A DNA stretch of 64,000 bases. Source: Flavobacterium sp. ASV13. Its GTDB lineage: Bacteria; Bacteroidota; Bacteroidia; Flavobacteriales; Flavobacteriaceae. Under the pieces are notes generated by a model. It had not been told where the DNA came from, did not search any database, and was given only the letters and a program-made list of their open reading frames with translations. Position numbers and translations under genes: made by a program. The DNA lies in assembly GCF_000745775.1 (NCBI RefSeq), contig NZ_JQJY01000001.1, forward strand, positions 806,001-870,000. Reading direction: 5' to 3'. Positions within the stretch are counted from its first letter, which is position 1; the number at the start of each line of letters is the position of its first letter. Positions 8,582-17,513 of this stretch are shown here, in pieces.

Positions 8582-9856
8582 TTAGTAAGCAAAAATCGGT
8601 CTTTCGCTCATTAATTCGTTTACTTCTTCAGCAACTTCTTCAATAACGTCCTCATTTGTATGATCTGTAAGAACTTTATCAATTAAAGCTACGATAGTTT
8701 CCATATCTTTTTCAACTAAACCACGAGTTGTGATTGCAGCTGTTCCAACACGAATTCCAGACGTGATAAATGGTGATTTATCGTCAAAAGGAACCATGTT
8801 TTTGTTTACAGTAATTTCAGCTTTTACTAATGCATTTTCAGCTTCTTTACCAGAAATATTTTTATTTCTTAAGTCAATAAGCATCATGTGGTTGTCAGTT
8901 CCGCCAGAGATAATGTTGTAACCTCTTTTTACGAAAGCATCAGCCATTGCAGTTGCATTTTTTTGTAATTGCATTGCATAAGTAAAGAACTCATCTTTAA
9001 GCGCTTCACCAAAAGCTACTGCTTTAGCTGCAATAATGTGCATTAATGGTCCACCTTGATTTCCTGGGAAAACAGCTAAATCTAATAATGAAGACATCAT
9101 TCTGATTTCTCCTTTTGGAGTTTTTAAACCTTGTGGGTTTTCGAAATCTTTACCCATTAAGATCAAACCTCCACGTGGTCCTCTTAATGTTTTGTGCGTT
9201 GTTGTAGAAACAATATGACAATGTGGAATTGGATCATTCAATAAACCTTTTGCAATAAGACCAGCCGGGTGAGAAATATCAGCAAATAAGATTGCTCCTA
9301 CACTATCAGCAATTTGTCTGAAACGCTCAAAATCCATATCACGAGAATAAGCAGAAGCTCCAGCAATGATTAATTTTGGTTGTTCTTTAGTTGCAATTTC
9401 CTGAATTTTATCATAATCTAAACGTCCAGTTTCAGCATCTACACCGTAAAAAACTGGACGGTATAAACGTCCTGAAAAGTTTACAGGAGAACCGTGTGTC
9501 AAGTGACCACCGTGAGATAAATCAAAACCTAAAATAGTATCACCAGGATTCAAACAAGCGTGGTAAACAGCTGTATTTGCCTGAGAACCTGAGTGAGGCT
9601 GTACGTTTGCATACTCAGCACCAAATAATTCTTTAGCTCTGTCAATTGCAATTTGCTCAATAACGTCAACTACTTCGCAGCCTCCGTAATATCTTTTGCC
9701 AGGATAACCTTCAGCATATTTATTCGTTAAAACAGAACCTGCTGCCTGCATTACTTCATCACTTACAAAGTTTTCAGAAGCGATAAGCTCTAGTCCGTGA
9801 ATTTGTCTTTCTTTTTCCTCTTGGATAAGATCAAAAATTTGTTCGTCGCGTTGCAT
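8582..9856 (-). CDS. glyA: Serine hydroxymethyltransferase
   Basis: PLP enzyme that converts serine plus tetrahydrofolate to glycine plus 5,10-methylene-tetrahydrofolate, the main source of one-carbon units. The model is 424 residues from MQRDEQIF. Key blocks are SENFVS, the [16 protein letters not shown] motif, [16 protein letters not shown], and [14 protein letters not shown] with the PLP lysine. A longer reading frame starts at 9907, but a perfect -7 box at 9881-9889 lies inside that extension. The ATG at 9856 is therefore the better start. It is divergent from fahA. Confidence 0.97.
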   Translation of the reverse strand: MQRDEQIFDLIQEEKERQIHGLELIASENFVSDEVMQAAGSVLTNKYAEGYPGKRYYGGCEVVDVIEQIAIDRAKELFGAEYANVQPHSGSQANTAVYHACLNPGDTILGFDLSHGGHLTHGSPVNFSGRLYRPVFYGVDAETGRLDYDKIQEIATKEQPKLIIAGASAYSRDMDFERFRQIADSVGAILFADISHPAGLIAKGLLNDPIPHCHIVSTTTHKTLRGPRGGLILMGKDFENPQGLKTPKGEIRMMSSLLDLAVFPGNQGGPLMHIIAAKAVAFGEALKDEFFTYAMQLQKNATAMADAFVKRGYNIISGGTDNHMMLIDLRNKNISGKEAENALVKAEITVNKNMVPFDDKSPFITSGIRVGTAAITTRGLVEKDMETIVALIDKVLTDHTNEDVIEEVAEEVNELMSERPIFAY

Positions 9857-9880
9857 TTTTTCGTTTTTCGTTAATTTGAT

Positions 9881-9889
9881 GCAAAAATA
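9881..9889 (-). promoter_or_regulatory. -7 element for glyA
   Basis: The minus strand reads TATTTTTGC, an ideal TAnnTTTGC box. It predicts a start site near 9876, 20 bases upstream of the chosen ATG, and excludes the longer upstream start. Confidence 0.6.
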
Positions 9890-9899
9890 CAAAAAAACG

Positions 9900-9930
9900 T
9901 TTGTCATACAGTTAGATTATGATATATTTG
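9900..9930 (+). promoter_or_regulatory. Complete -33/-7 promoter for fahA
   Basis: TTTG at 9900-9903 and TATATTTG at 9923-9930 are separated by 19 bases, an ideal spacing for the Bacteroidetes primary sigma factor. The predicted start is near 9936, 30 bases before the ATG. Confidence 0.75.
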
Positions 9931-9965
9931 ACATGTAATTTTTCAACAAATAATTAACATCTAAC

Positions 9966-11249
9966 ATGCCAATAACCGCCAACGATACCAAAAGAAAATC
10001 ATGGTTAGAAGTACCAGATAATAGCGACTTCCCTATTCAAAATATTCCTTTCGGTGTATTTCTTACTAAAGAAAATGTCGTTACAGTAGGAACAAGAATT
10101 GGTGATTTTGCTATAGATTTAGGGGCTTTACAACAGTTAAACTATTTTGAGGGAATAGATTTAACCGATGATATGTTTATGCAGGACACGCTAAATGATT
10201 TTATTTCTGACGGAAAAAAAACATGGCGTTTGGTTCGAAATCGTATCGCTGATATTTTCGACGAAACCAATCCACAGCTTAGAGATTCAACAAAAGATCG
10301 CGATATTGTTATTTTTAATATCGACGATGTCGAGATGCAATTGCCAGTTTTGATTGGTGATTATACCGATTTTTATTCAAGCAAAGAACACGCTACAAAC
10401 GTAGGTAAAATGTTCCGCGATCCAGAAAATGCTTTACTACCTAACTGGCTTCATATACCAGTTGGATATCATGGAAGAAGTTCTACAATTGTTCCGTCTG
10501 GAATTCCGGTTCACCGACCAATGGGACAAACAATGCCCGCTGGCGGCGATTATCCTGTTTTTGGGCCTTCTCGTTTGGTAGATTTTGAGCTTGAAACCGC
10601 TTTTATTACTACTGATGTAAATATTATGGGAGAAAATATCCCAACGTATGAAGCAGAAGATTATATTTTCGGAATGGTTTTACTAAATGACTGGAGTGCG
10701 CGTGATATTCAGAAATGGGAATATGTGCCACTTGGACCATTTTTAGCTAAAAACTTTGCAACTTCAATTTCTCCGTGGATTGTAACGATGGATGCTTTGG
10801 AGCCTTTTAGAACTAAAGGACCAAAACAAGATCCTTCTCCGCTTCCTTATTTACAGACAAAAGGAAAAAAAGCTTTTGATATTCATTTAGAAGTTTCGAT
10901 AAAACCTGAAGAGGCTGAAGAAACTATTGTTTCGCAATCCAATTTCAAATATCTATACTGGTCAATGGCACAGCAATTAGCACATCATACTTCAAACGGA
11001 TGTCGTGTAAATTCTGGTGACATGATGGGCTCAGGAACTATTTCAGGGCCAACTCCTGATAGTTTTGGCTCTATGTTAGAATTGACTTGGGGAGGAAAAA
11101 ATCCGCTTACATTAAAAGATGGAAGTGAACGCAAATTTATTGAAGATAATGATACGGTAATCATAAGAGGTTTCTGTGAAAATGCTGAAGTAAGAATTGG
11201 TTTTGGAGAAGTTTCAAGTCAATTATTACCTCCATTTATCAGACAATGA
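9966..11249 (+). CDS. fahA: Fumarylacetoacetase
   Basis: Last enzyme of tyrosine/phenylalanine degradation (homogentisate route), cleaving fumarylacetoacetate to fumarate and acetoacetate. The 427 residues match the family length. The N-terminal SH3-like domain covers about 1-115 and the catalytic FAH domain about 120-427. Visible motifs are FYSSKEHATNVGKMFR, PVGYHGRSST (catalytic His region), the metal-binding acidic residues around LVDFELETAFI, and LLNDWSARDIQKWEYVPLGPFLAKNF. The gene is monocistronic, with a strong promoter and a bidirectional terminator. No other genes of the pathway lie in the window. Confidence 0.97.
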   Translation: MPITANDTKRKSWLEVPDNSDFPIQNIPFGVFLTKENVVTVGTRIGDFAIDLGALQQLNYFEGIDLTDDMFMQDTLNDFISDGKKTWRLVRNRIADIFDETNPQLRDSTKDRDIVIFNIDDVEMQLPVLIGDYTDFYSSKEHATNVGKMFRDPENALLPNWLHIPVGYHGRSSTIVPSGIPVHRPMGQTMPAGGDYPVFGPSRLVDFELETAFITTDVNIMGENIPTYEAEDYIFGMVLLNDWSARDIQKWEYVPLGPFLAKNFATSISPWIVTMDALEPFRTKGPKQDPSPLPYLQTKGKKAFDIHLEVSIKPEEAEETIVSQSNFKYLYWSMAQQLAHHTSNGCRVNSGDMMGSGTISGPTPDSFGSMLELTWGGKNPLTLKDGSERKFIEDNDTVIIRGFCENAEVRIGFGEVSSQLLPPFIRQ

Positions 11250-11283
11250 AGAGAAGATAAATCTGAAGAGATATAGAAAAATA

Positions 11284-11313
11284 AAAACCTTGGCTTTCAC
11301 CAAGGTTTTTTTT
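11284..11313. terminator. Bidirectional terminator between fahA and aguA
   Basis: A ten-pair stem AAAACCTTGG/CCAAGGTTTT with loop CTTTCA is followed by a T run on the plus strand and preceded by an A run, so it can end both convergent genes. Confidence 0.85.
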
Positions 11314-11356
11314 ATATTCATTTTTGTATGAATCTTGCAAAGTCAAAGAGTTATTT

Positions 11357-12397
11357 TTAAGCTGGAATCTGTTGGCTTAAACAATGTAAAGTTCCGAAGC
11401 CCCAGATGAAATCAATACAACTTATTCCGATTACTTCTCTGTCTGGAAAACATTCTGACAAAATATTTAAGGCAACTCTATCATTACTGTCGTTGAATGT
11501 TGGTACTAAAACACAATTATTCAAAATTAAGAAATTCGCATAACTTGCCGGTAATCTTAAATCTTCAAAATCAACACGTTTTGGCATTGGCAATGCTACA
11601 ATTACTGGAGATTTTCCGTTTTCTAATTTTGCGTTTTGAAGACGTTTCAAATTATCTTGCAAAGGCTTGTAATTTGAATCATTTTTATCCGTTTCTACAA
11701 TGGTTACGATTGTATCTTCATTTACAAATCGGCATAAATCGTCAATATGACCATGTGTATCATCACCTTCTATTCCATCTCCAAGCCAGATTACGTTTGT
11801 AACTCCAAGATATTCTTTAAAAACAGCTTCGTAGTCTTCTTTTGTAAAACCTTGGTTTCTAACCTGAATTGTCGGGTGCATTAAACACTCTTCTGAAGTT
11901 AGCAAAGTTCCTTTTCCGTTTACATCAATTGCGCCGCCTTCAACAATTACAGGTTTTCCTTTATACATTACCTGTGTTAACGGAACATCAATAAAATCTG
12001 CAATTTTTCCGGGAACAAATTTATCTAACTGATAGTTTTTATATTTTGCCCAACCATTGAAATTGAAATTAAGCGCTTCTCTTTTAGAACCATTTTTTAC
12101 AACAATTGGCCCTGAATCACGCATCCAGCTTCTGTTTGTTTTATGAATAATAAAAGAAATGTTTTTGATGTTAACACGAGCTCTTTCAAGCATATCGGCA
12201 ACTTTTTCTTTCAGTTTTTCATCGGCTACGACCAAAAAAACGGTTTCAAAAGTGGCTACTTTTTTTATAAATTCTACAAAAGCCCATTGAACAGCTTCAT
12301 ATTTTCCTGGCCAATCGTTGCCATTATGCGGAAAACACAATACTATTCCTTGCTGTTTTTCCCATTCTGCTGGAAATCTTCTATTATTTGTTGACAT
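11357..12397 (-). CDS. aguA: Agmatine deiminase
   Basis: Hydrolyses agmatine to N-carbamoylputrescine and ammonia, the first step of the two-enzyme route to putrescine. The 346-residue pentein-fold protein shows the full active-site set: WMRDSGPIVV near the N-terminal third, EGGAIDVNGKGTLLTSEECLM, the GDGIEGDDTHGHIDDLCRF block with the catalytic His, and the nucleophilic Cys near the C-terminus in WGFGTLHCLSQQIP. The partner amidase gene is at 15692-16582, separated by two plus-strand genes. A -7 box lies about 25 bases upstream of the start. Confidence 0.95.
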   Translation of the reverse strand: MSTNNRRFPAEWEKQQGIVLCFPHNGNDWPGKYEAVQWAFVEFIKKVATFETVFLVVADEKLKEKVADMLERARVNIKNISFIIHKTNRSWMRDSGPIVVKNGSKREALNFNFNGWAKYKNYQLDKFVPGKIADFIDVPLTQVMYKGKPVIVEGGAIDVNGKGTLLTSEECLMHPTIQVRNQGFTKEDYEAVFKEYLGVTNVIWLGDGIEGDDTHGHIDDLCRFVNEDTIVTIVETDKNDSNYKPLQDNLKRLQNAKLENGKSPVIVALPMPKRVDFEDLRLPASYANFLILNNCVLVPTFNDSNDRVALNILSECFPDREVIGISCIDFIWGFGTLHCLSQQIPA

Positions 12398-12421
12398 AAA
12401 AAAGGTTCTAATTTAGAAAAT

Positions 12422-12430
12422 GCAAAGATA
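12422..12430 (-). promoter_or_regulatory. -7 element for aguA
   Basis: The minus strand reads TATCTTTGC, a perfect box. It predicts a start site about 15-20 bases before the aguA ATG. Confidence 0.55.
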
Positions 12431-12534
12431 AGCATTCGTTAGGACTATAAAACATTTGATTGAAATTCGTGCTTAATTTCACAAATAATATCCTGCAAAA
12501 ATTAAGTTAAAGATTAAATAATGAAGGCTTAATA

Positions 12535-12563
12535 TTTGGCAGAAATCATGGAATTACATTTGC
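12535..12563 (+). promoter_or_regulatory. Promoter for the choice-of-anchor I lipoprotein
   Basis: TTTG at 12535-12538 and TACATTTGC at 12555-12563 are separated by 16 bases, slightly short of ideal. The predicted start is near 12568. Confidence 0.5.
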
Positions 12564-12584
12564 GAAACTAAAAACTAATAAAAA

Positions 12585-14102
12585 ATGAAAAAATTAACTA
12601 TCTCATTATTAACAGCAATGCTTATTATGACAAGCTGTAATAATGATGAAAATTCTAACAACGAACCAGAAGTTGTTGTAAACGAAAATCCGGGAACTTT
12701 TAAAGAAATTGGTTCTATTACTATTGGAGGTGAAGCTGCGGCCGAAATTTCAGCTTATTGCGAAAAAACAAAAAGACTTTTCACTGTAAACAACAGTGGT
12801 ACAAATCAAATTGATGTTATCGATATTTCTGATCCTACAAAACCAGTAAAAATTGGAAAAATTGATTTGACCGCTTACGAAGGTGCTTCAAATAGCGTTT
12901 CCGTTTTTGATGGAAAACTTGCTGTTGCTCTAGAATCAACTGTAAACAAACAAGGAAATGGAAAAGTTGTTGTTTTCAATACATCAGATTATAGTTTAAT
13001 CAAACAAGTTACTGTTGGTACTTTGCCCGATATGATTACTTTTTCTCCTGACGGAAAATATATCATGACAGCTAATGAAGGCGAACCAAATACAGATTAT
13101 TCGCAAGATCCTAACGGAACAATTTCTATCATAGAAACAAGCACATATAATGTTACAACACTTGATTTTGCTTCATTTGCTGGTCAAGCGGCAACATTAG
13201 CAAAAGACGGGTTCAGAATTTCAAAATTTGCAAAAAGTTTTGCTCAGGATATTGAACCAGAATACATTACAATTTCAGATGATTCTAAAACGGCTTGGGT
13301 AACTTTACAAGAAAATAATGGTGTTGCTAAAGTTGATTTAACTTCTAAAACAATTACAGCAATTTATCCTTTAGGTTTAAAAGATTACAATACAGCTGAA
13401 AATGCTATTGATGTTAGTGATCTTGATGATAAAATCGCTTTTAATCCGTGGAAAGTAAAAGGAATGTATATGCCAGATGCTATTAGTCATTTCTCTGCTA
13501 ACAATGTACCTTATTTTGTCACTGCAAATGAAGGAGATGCAAGAGAATATACAGCTAATACTGACATCAAACGTATGAAAAGCTTAAAACTTGATGCTAC
13601 AGTTTTCCCTGATGCAGCTACTTTAAAACTAGATGCGAATTTAGGAAGATTAAATCTTGTTGCTGATATGGGCGATACAGATGGCGATGGAGATTTAGAC
13701 GAAATGGTAAGTTTTGGCGCAAGATCATTCTCAATCTGGAATGGAAACACTGGAAAAATTGTTTTTGACAGTAAAAATGATGTGGACAAAAAAACCAACG
13801 AATTAGGAACGTACGACGATAAAAGAAGTGACGATAAAGGTTCTGAACCAGAAGCTGTTGTTGCAGCAAAAATGGGAAATCAAAACATTTTATTTGTTGG
13901 CCTAGAAAGATCTGATGCTTTTATGGTTTATGACGCTACAAACCCAACATCTCCGCAATATTTGCAAACTGTCAAAACTGGAGATGCACCAGAAGGAATT
14001 CTTTTTATTCCGGCTTCAAAAAGCCCAACCAAAAGAAGCTTACTAGTAGTGAGCAGTGAAGGCGATGGAACTGTAAAAATATACCAACCAGACTTAAAAT
14101 AA
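12585..14102 (+). CDS. Choice-of-anchor I family lipoprotein with beta-propeller
   Basis: Secreted or surface protein of 505 residues. A lipoprotein signal peptide ends at C18 (LLTAMLIMTSC), followed by the acidic run NNDENSNNE. Such a run resembles the lipoprotein export signal that moves Bacteroidetes lipoproteins to the cell surface (inference). The body has repeated propeller-like strands (KIGKIDL, VVVFNTSDYSLIKQVTVG, TFSPDGKYIMTANEGEPN, FVTANEGDAREY). The acidic loop DTDGDGDLDE is a likely calcium site. Members of this family are sometimes annotated as alkaline phosphatase-like, but no phosphatase catalytic motif is evident. The function is unknown. Confidence 0.85.
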   Translation: MKKLTISLLTAMLIMTSCNNDENSNNEPEVVVNENPGTFKEIGSITIGGEAAAEISAYCEKTKRLFTVNNSGTNQIDVIDISDPTKPVKIGKIDLTAYEGASNSVSVFDGKLAVALESTVNKQGNGKVVVFNTSDYSLIKQVTVGTLPDMITFSPDGKYIMTANEGEPNTDYSQDPNGTISIIETSTYNVTTLDFASFAGQAATLAKDGFRISKFAKSFAQDIEPEYITISDDSKTAWVTLQENNGVAKVDLTSKTITAIYPLGLKDYNTAENAIDVSDLDDKIAFNPWKVKGMYMPDAISHFSANNVPYFVTANEGDAREYTANTDIKRMKSLKLDATVFPDAATLKLDANLGRLNLVADMGDTDGDGDLDEMVSFGARSFSIWNGNTGKIVFDSKNDVDKKTNELGTYDDKRSDDKGSEPEAVVAAKMGNQNILFVGLERSDAFMVYDATNPTSPQYLQTVKTGDAPEGILFIPASKSPTKRSLLVVSSEGDGTVKIYQPDLK

Positions 14103-14123
14103 ATCTTTTTTATATAAAGCATC

Positions 14124-14153
14124 AAAAGGGCAAAATATAAATTCTGTCCTTTT
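14124..14153 (+). terminator. Hairpin terminator after the choice-of-anchor gene
   Basis: AAAAGGGCA pairs imperfectly with TGTCCTTTT around an AT-rich loop, followed by a run of T. The 30-base unit differs at only two positions from the terminator at 15641-15670. Confidence 0.6.
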
Positions 14154-14256
14154 TTTATACCCTAAATTTCGATTTTATTAACGATTTTACATAATGAAAA
14201 GCCAAAAAGTGGAAATTATGTAAGACCAAATAGAACACATTCTAAAGCTGAGCCTA

Positions 14257-14264
14257 TAATTTTG
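14257..14264 (+). promoter_or_regulatory. -7 element for the OmpA-family gene
   Basis: TAATTTTG fits TAnnTTTG. The predicted start near 14270 lies downstream of the stop codons of the previous gene and 35 bases before the chosen ATG. Confidence 0.5.
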
Positions 14265-14304
14265 TCATGAGTTTAAAACAAAAACCAAACTAAAATTGAA
14301 TATC

Positions 14305-15570
14305 ATGAAAAAGAAATTATGCTCTCTGTCCTTTTTAATATTAGCGTTTTCTGCAAGCGCACAAAATATGACGACCACTACTACTCCAACTGTTGATCAA
14401 TCACAATACAACAAATGGTCTATAGAATTAAATGGCGGGGTAAACAAACCTATGCGAGCAATGACTCCAGGTTACTCTACTGCAACTTTAAATCCGTTTC
14501 ACGCTGATTTAGGAGTTAGATACATGTTTAGTCCAAAGTTTGGGGTGAAATTAGACGTTGGATACGATCAATTTAAAGAACGAGATAACACGCCAGATTT
14601 TGAAAGCCGTTATGTAAGAGCCAGCGTACAAGGTGTTGTAAACATTGGACGAGCTTTAAATTTTGAAACCTGGACAAATACAATTGGTATTTTAGCACAC
14701 GGAGGTTTTGGAGTTTCGCAAATTAGTACGGAAACTGGATTTGGAGGTCAAGATTATATGGGACACGGAATTCTAGGTTTAACAGGGCAAATCAAATTAA
14801 GCAATAGAGTGGCGCTGACTGGTGACCTTACCGGAATTGTAAACGGAAGACAAAACTGGAACTTTGACGGAATGGGGACTGCTAAACCAGCTACATTAGA
14901 TGGTGTTTTATTAAATGCCTCTGTAGGTCTAACATTTTACTTAGGTAAAAATGAAAAGCATGCTGACTGGGTTGGAGAAGAAGACAGAATCAGCGAATTG
15001 GAAAAAAGAGTTGATTTAGTAGAAACTGGACTTTTAGATACTGATAAAGATGGCGTTGCTGATTTATACGATTTAGAACCAAATAGTATTGCAGGAGTTG
15101 CAGTAAACACAAAAGGTCAATCTATTGATACCAATCAAAACGGTGTACCTGATGAGCTAGAAAGTTATTTAGACAAAACTTACGAAAAGAAAGGCGCTGG
15201 AAGTGGAAGTCTTACGAACAATACAGTTGAAGAATTAATTAACGGAGGTTACGTAAATGTTTATTTCGACTTCAATTCTTCTAAACCTACAAATGCTTCT
15301 TTGTCTGGGGTTGATTTCTTAGTGAAATATTTGAAAAACAATCCAGGAAAATCAGCTGATATTATAGGTTATGCTGACGAAATTGGAAGCTCAAACTACA
15401 ATACTGAATTATCAAGAAAAAGAGCTGAAGCTGTGAAAAAAGTAGCTATAAATGCTGGAATCGATGCTTCAAGATTGAATGTAGTTGCTAACGGAGAAGA
15501 TACTTCAGTTAACAAAAACTCTAAAGAAGCGAGACAAATAGTTAGAAGAGTTACTTTCCAAGTGAAATAA
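14305..15570 (+). CDS. OmpA-family outer-membrane protein
   Basis: Outer-membrane protein linking barrel and peptidoglycan, 421 residues from MKKKLCSL. A signal peptide ends near ASAQ (about residue 20). An eight-strand type barrel spans about 25-220. An acidic calcium-binding linker of thrombospondin type-3 units follows (DTDKDGVADLYDLEPNS and DTNQNGVPDELES). A C-terminal OmpA domain covers about 300-421, with VYFDFNSSKPT, the peptidoglycan-binding region IGYADEIGSSNYNTELSRKR and a final strand VTFQVK. The frame opens with a TTG at 14296, but the ATG nine bases later begins a proper signal peptide. It is probably abundant and structural. Confidence 0.93.
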   Translation: MKKKLCSLSFLILAFSASAQNMTTTTTPTVDQSQYNKWSIELNGGVNKPMRAMTPGYSTATLNPFHADLGVRYMFSPKFGVKLDVGYDQFKERDNTPDFESRYVRASVQGVVNIGRALNFETWTNTIGILAHGGFGVSQISTETGFGGQDYMGHGILGLTGQIKLSNRVALTGDLTGIVNGRQNWNFDGMGTAKPATLDGVLLNASVGLTFYLGKNEKHADWVGEEDRISELEKRVDLVETGLLDTDKDGVADLYDLEPNSIAGVAVNTKGQSIDTNQNGVPDELESYLDKTYEKKGAGSGSLTNNTVEELINGGYVNVYFDFNSSKPTNASLSGVDFLVKYLKNNPGKSADIIGYADEIGSSNYNTELSRKRAEAVKKVAINAGIDASRLNVVANGEDTSVNKNSKEARQIVRRVTFQVK

Positions 15571-15590
15571 ATCTTAGTTATATATTTTTC

Positions 15591-15625
15591 AAAAAGCGGT
15601 TTCAATTATGAAACCGCTTTTTTTA
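15591..15625 (+). terminator. Terminator after the OmpA-family gene
   Basis: A thirteen-pair perfect stem AAAAAGCGGTTTC/GAAACCGCTTTTT with loop AATTAT, then a T run, 20 bases after the stop. Confidence 0.9.
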
Positions 15626-15640
15626 TTCTCTTAAACAAAA

Positions 15641-15670
15641 AAAAGGACAAAATATAAATTTTGTCCTTTT
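15641..15670 (-). terminator. Terminator after aguB
   Basis: A thirteen-pair perfect stem beginning AAAAGGACAAAAT with a four-base loop. On the minus strand a U run of nine follows. It lies 22 bases after the aguB stop. Confidence 0.85.
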
Positions 15671-15691
15671 CATATATCAAGATAAATCTAA

Positions 15692-16582
15692 TTATTTATC
15701 AATTGCTCTTTTTGTAATATCTCCAAAAGCATCAATTCTTCTGTCTCTAAAGAATGGCCAGTTTTGGCGAACATTTTCCTGTAAATCCAAATCAACTTCT
15801 GCAATTAAGATTTCTTCTTTATCGTGTGAAGCCTGAGCTAAAATTTCACCTTGTGGTCCAGCAATAAATGATGCTCCCCAAAATTGAATTCCTTCAGTTC
15901 CTTCAAGATATTTTTCAAGACCAATTCGGTTGGCTGCTGCTACGAAAACTCCGTTTGCTACTGCATGACCTTTCATTACGTTCATCCAAGCGCCGTATTG
16001 ATTTTCGCCGTATTGCTCTTTTTCTTTTGGATGCCATCCAATTGCTGTTGGATAAAATAAAACTTCTGCACCTTTTAATGCTGTAATACGCGCCGCTTCC
16101 GGGTACCATTGATCCCAACAGATTAAAGTTCCAACAGTTCCTTTTTTAGTTTCTATTGCCTGAAAACCTAAATCACCTGGCGTAAAATAGAATTTTTCAT
16201 AAAAATGAGGATCATCTGGAATATGCATTTTACGGTATAAACCTGCTTCTGTACCATCTGTATCAATGATATAAGCACTATTATGGTAAATTCCAGCCAT
16301 TCTTTTTTCGAAGAAAGGAACAATGATTACAACTCCTAATTCTTTTGCCAATTCACTGAAAGCAATAAATGAAGTACTGTAAAGTGGTTCAGCTAATGCA
16401 AAATTATCGACATCTTCGCTTTGGCAGAAATAATGACTGCTATATAATTCAGGAAGTAGGATTACCTCTGCACCTTGACTTGCAGCATCTCTTACCCAGC
16501 TGATACATTTTTTAAGATTATTTTCAGCAACATCATTCAGATTCAACTGAATTACTGATATTTTATATTTTCTTTTCGGCAT
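15692..16582 (-). CDS. aguB: N-carbamoylputrescine amidase
   Basis: Carbon-nitrogen hydrolase that converts N-carbamoylputrescine to putrescine, carbon dioxide and ammonia, completing the pathway begun by aguA. The Glu-Lys-Cys triad is visible: LLPELYSSHYF (Glu), YRKMHIPDDPHFYEKFYFTPG (Lys in YRKMH) and GTLICWDQWYPEAARI (Cys). The model has 296 residues from MPKRKYKISVIQ. An apparent longer frame from 16603 starts at a TTG that lies within the -7 box, so it was rejected. The family also contains beta-ureidopropionases, but pairing with aguA favours AguB. Confidence 0.93.
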   Translation of the reverse strand: MPKRKYKISVIQLNLNDVAENNLKKCISWVRDAASQGAEVILLPELYSSHYFCQSEDVDNFALAEPLYSTSFIAFSELAKELGVVIIVPFFEKRMAGIYHNSAYIIDTDGTEAGLYRKMHIPDDPHFYEKFYFTPGDLGFQAIETKKGTVGTLICWDQWYPEAARITALKGAEVLFYPTAIGWHPKEKEQYGENQYGAWMNVMKGHAVANGVFVAAANRIGLEKYLEGTEGIQFWGASFIAGPQGEILAQASHDKEEILIAEVDLDLQENVRQNWPFFRDRRIDAFGDITKRAIDK

Positions 16583-16599
16583 GACATAAAATTTAGAGT

Positions 16600-16608
16600 G
16601 CAAAAATA
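16600..16608 (-). promoter_or_regulatory. -7 element for aguB
   Basis: The minus strand reads TATTTTTGC, an ideal box. The predicted start is near 16594, 12 bases before the ATG at 16582. Confidence 0.6.
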
Positions 16609-16764
16609 ATACTTTTTAAAGGATTGGCAAAGTCTATAACTTTTATATAACATATAAGAAAGCAATGCAATGAATCAAAAACAAAAAACCATTTCACATC
16701 AGTTTCAAACAAAAACATCTGCAAAATGGCTTTCAACCTAAAAAAATATCAACTAAGAAAGTTG

Positions 16765-17178
16765 TTATTCGATTACGACTTTTTGAGTCAGGAATTCAGT
16801 TTCTGATTTTCTGAATTTGATTTCGATAGTTCCTTTTGCAGTTGCTTTGATTTTATAAACTGTCTTTTTAGGATCTGGAACCTGCTGCGTACAAACTCCA
16901 TCTACTGGATATTTTGCCACAACTTGTAATCCTTTTGCTTCACCAATTGTAGTTTCAGCAATTTTATCGAATTCTCCGCAAGCATTATCTACTAAATAAG
17001 TAACATCATAACTCAATTCGTCGTTTACTTTTCCTGTTGCCGGACCTTCAATTTTAGTTACAAATGCTGTTTTTGTTTTAACTGCTGCCTCTGCGTTGTC
17101 ATCGTCGTTGCTGCATGAAATTAATGCAGTTGATAAAAATAATACTACTAAAACTGATTTTAATCTAAACCTTTTCAT
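16765..17178 (-). CDS. Small lipoprotein of unknown function
   Basis: A 137-residue protein with a basic start (MKRFRLKS), a hydrophobic stretch and lipobox LISC, giving lipid attachment at C22. The mature part begins SNDDDN, an acidic run consistent with Bacteroidetes surface export of lipoproteins (inference). The remainder looks like one beta-sandwich domain with two Cys (DNACGEF and DGVCTQQ) that could form a disulfide. I do not recognise a family. A near-consensus -7 box (AACCTTTGC on the minus strand, 17226-17234) precedes it. Confidence 0.75.
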   Translation of the reverse strand: MKRFRLKSVLVVLFLSTALISCSNDDDNAEAAVKTKTAFVTKIEGPATGKVNDELSYDVTYLVDNACGEFDKIAETTIGEAKGLQVVAKYPVDGVCTQQVPDPKKTVYKIKATAKGTIEIKFRKSETEFLTQKVVIE

Positions 17179-17354
17179 ATAAAATAATAATTAATTGTTA
17201 ATTACTATGAAGATGCGGCATAACTGCAAAGGTTGCTTTGAGAAAATGTTAAATAGTTTAATTAAAAATTCAAATCATTATAAATCAGAAGTTTATTTTT
17301 TAATATTTTTTTTCAAAATGCCGATATTTCCTATGAAAATAAAAACTTCTCGTC

Positions 17355-17426
17355 TAGCCCCGATCGAAGCGGCATCCTTTTTCCTGCTTCTTTAGCAGGG
17401 AAAAGATATAGCGGAGAGCGGGACTA
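17355..17426. repeat. Structured intergenic element with two AGCGG loops
   Basis: Outer arms TAGCCCCG (17355-17362) and CGGGACTA (17419-17426) pair with offset bulges. The inner arms, about 12 bp with one G-U pair, surround loop TCTTT (CCTGCT...AGCAGG). Between them lies an internal loop with AGCGG on both sides. This conserved-loop, variable-tip layout suggests a folded RNA or a mobile palindromic repeat. The rest of the 335-base gap (17179-17513) holds only the lipoprotein promoter region and the DUF808 terminator. Confidence 0.65.
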
Positions 17427-17460
17427 AATTTGAACTGAAAACTGATATTTCTGCTTCAAA

Positions 17461-17492
17461 AAAAAACACCAGCCTTTTGACTAGTGTTTTTT
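17461..17492 (-). terminator. Terminator after the DUF808 gene
   Basis: Twelve-base arms AAAAAACACCAG/CTAGTGTTTTTT with one mismatch and loop CCTTTTGA. U runs on the minus strand, 22 bases after the stop. Confidence 0.8.
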
Positions 17493-17513
17493 GTTATTTT
17501 TAAAATCAGTATT

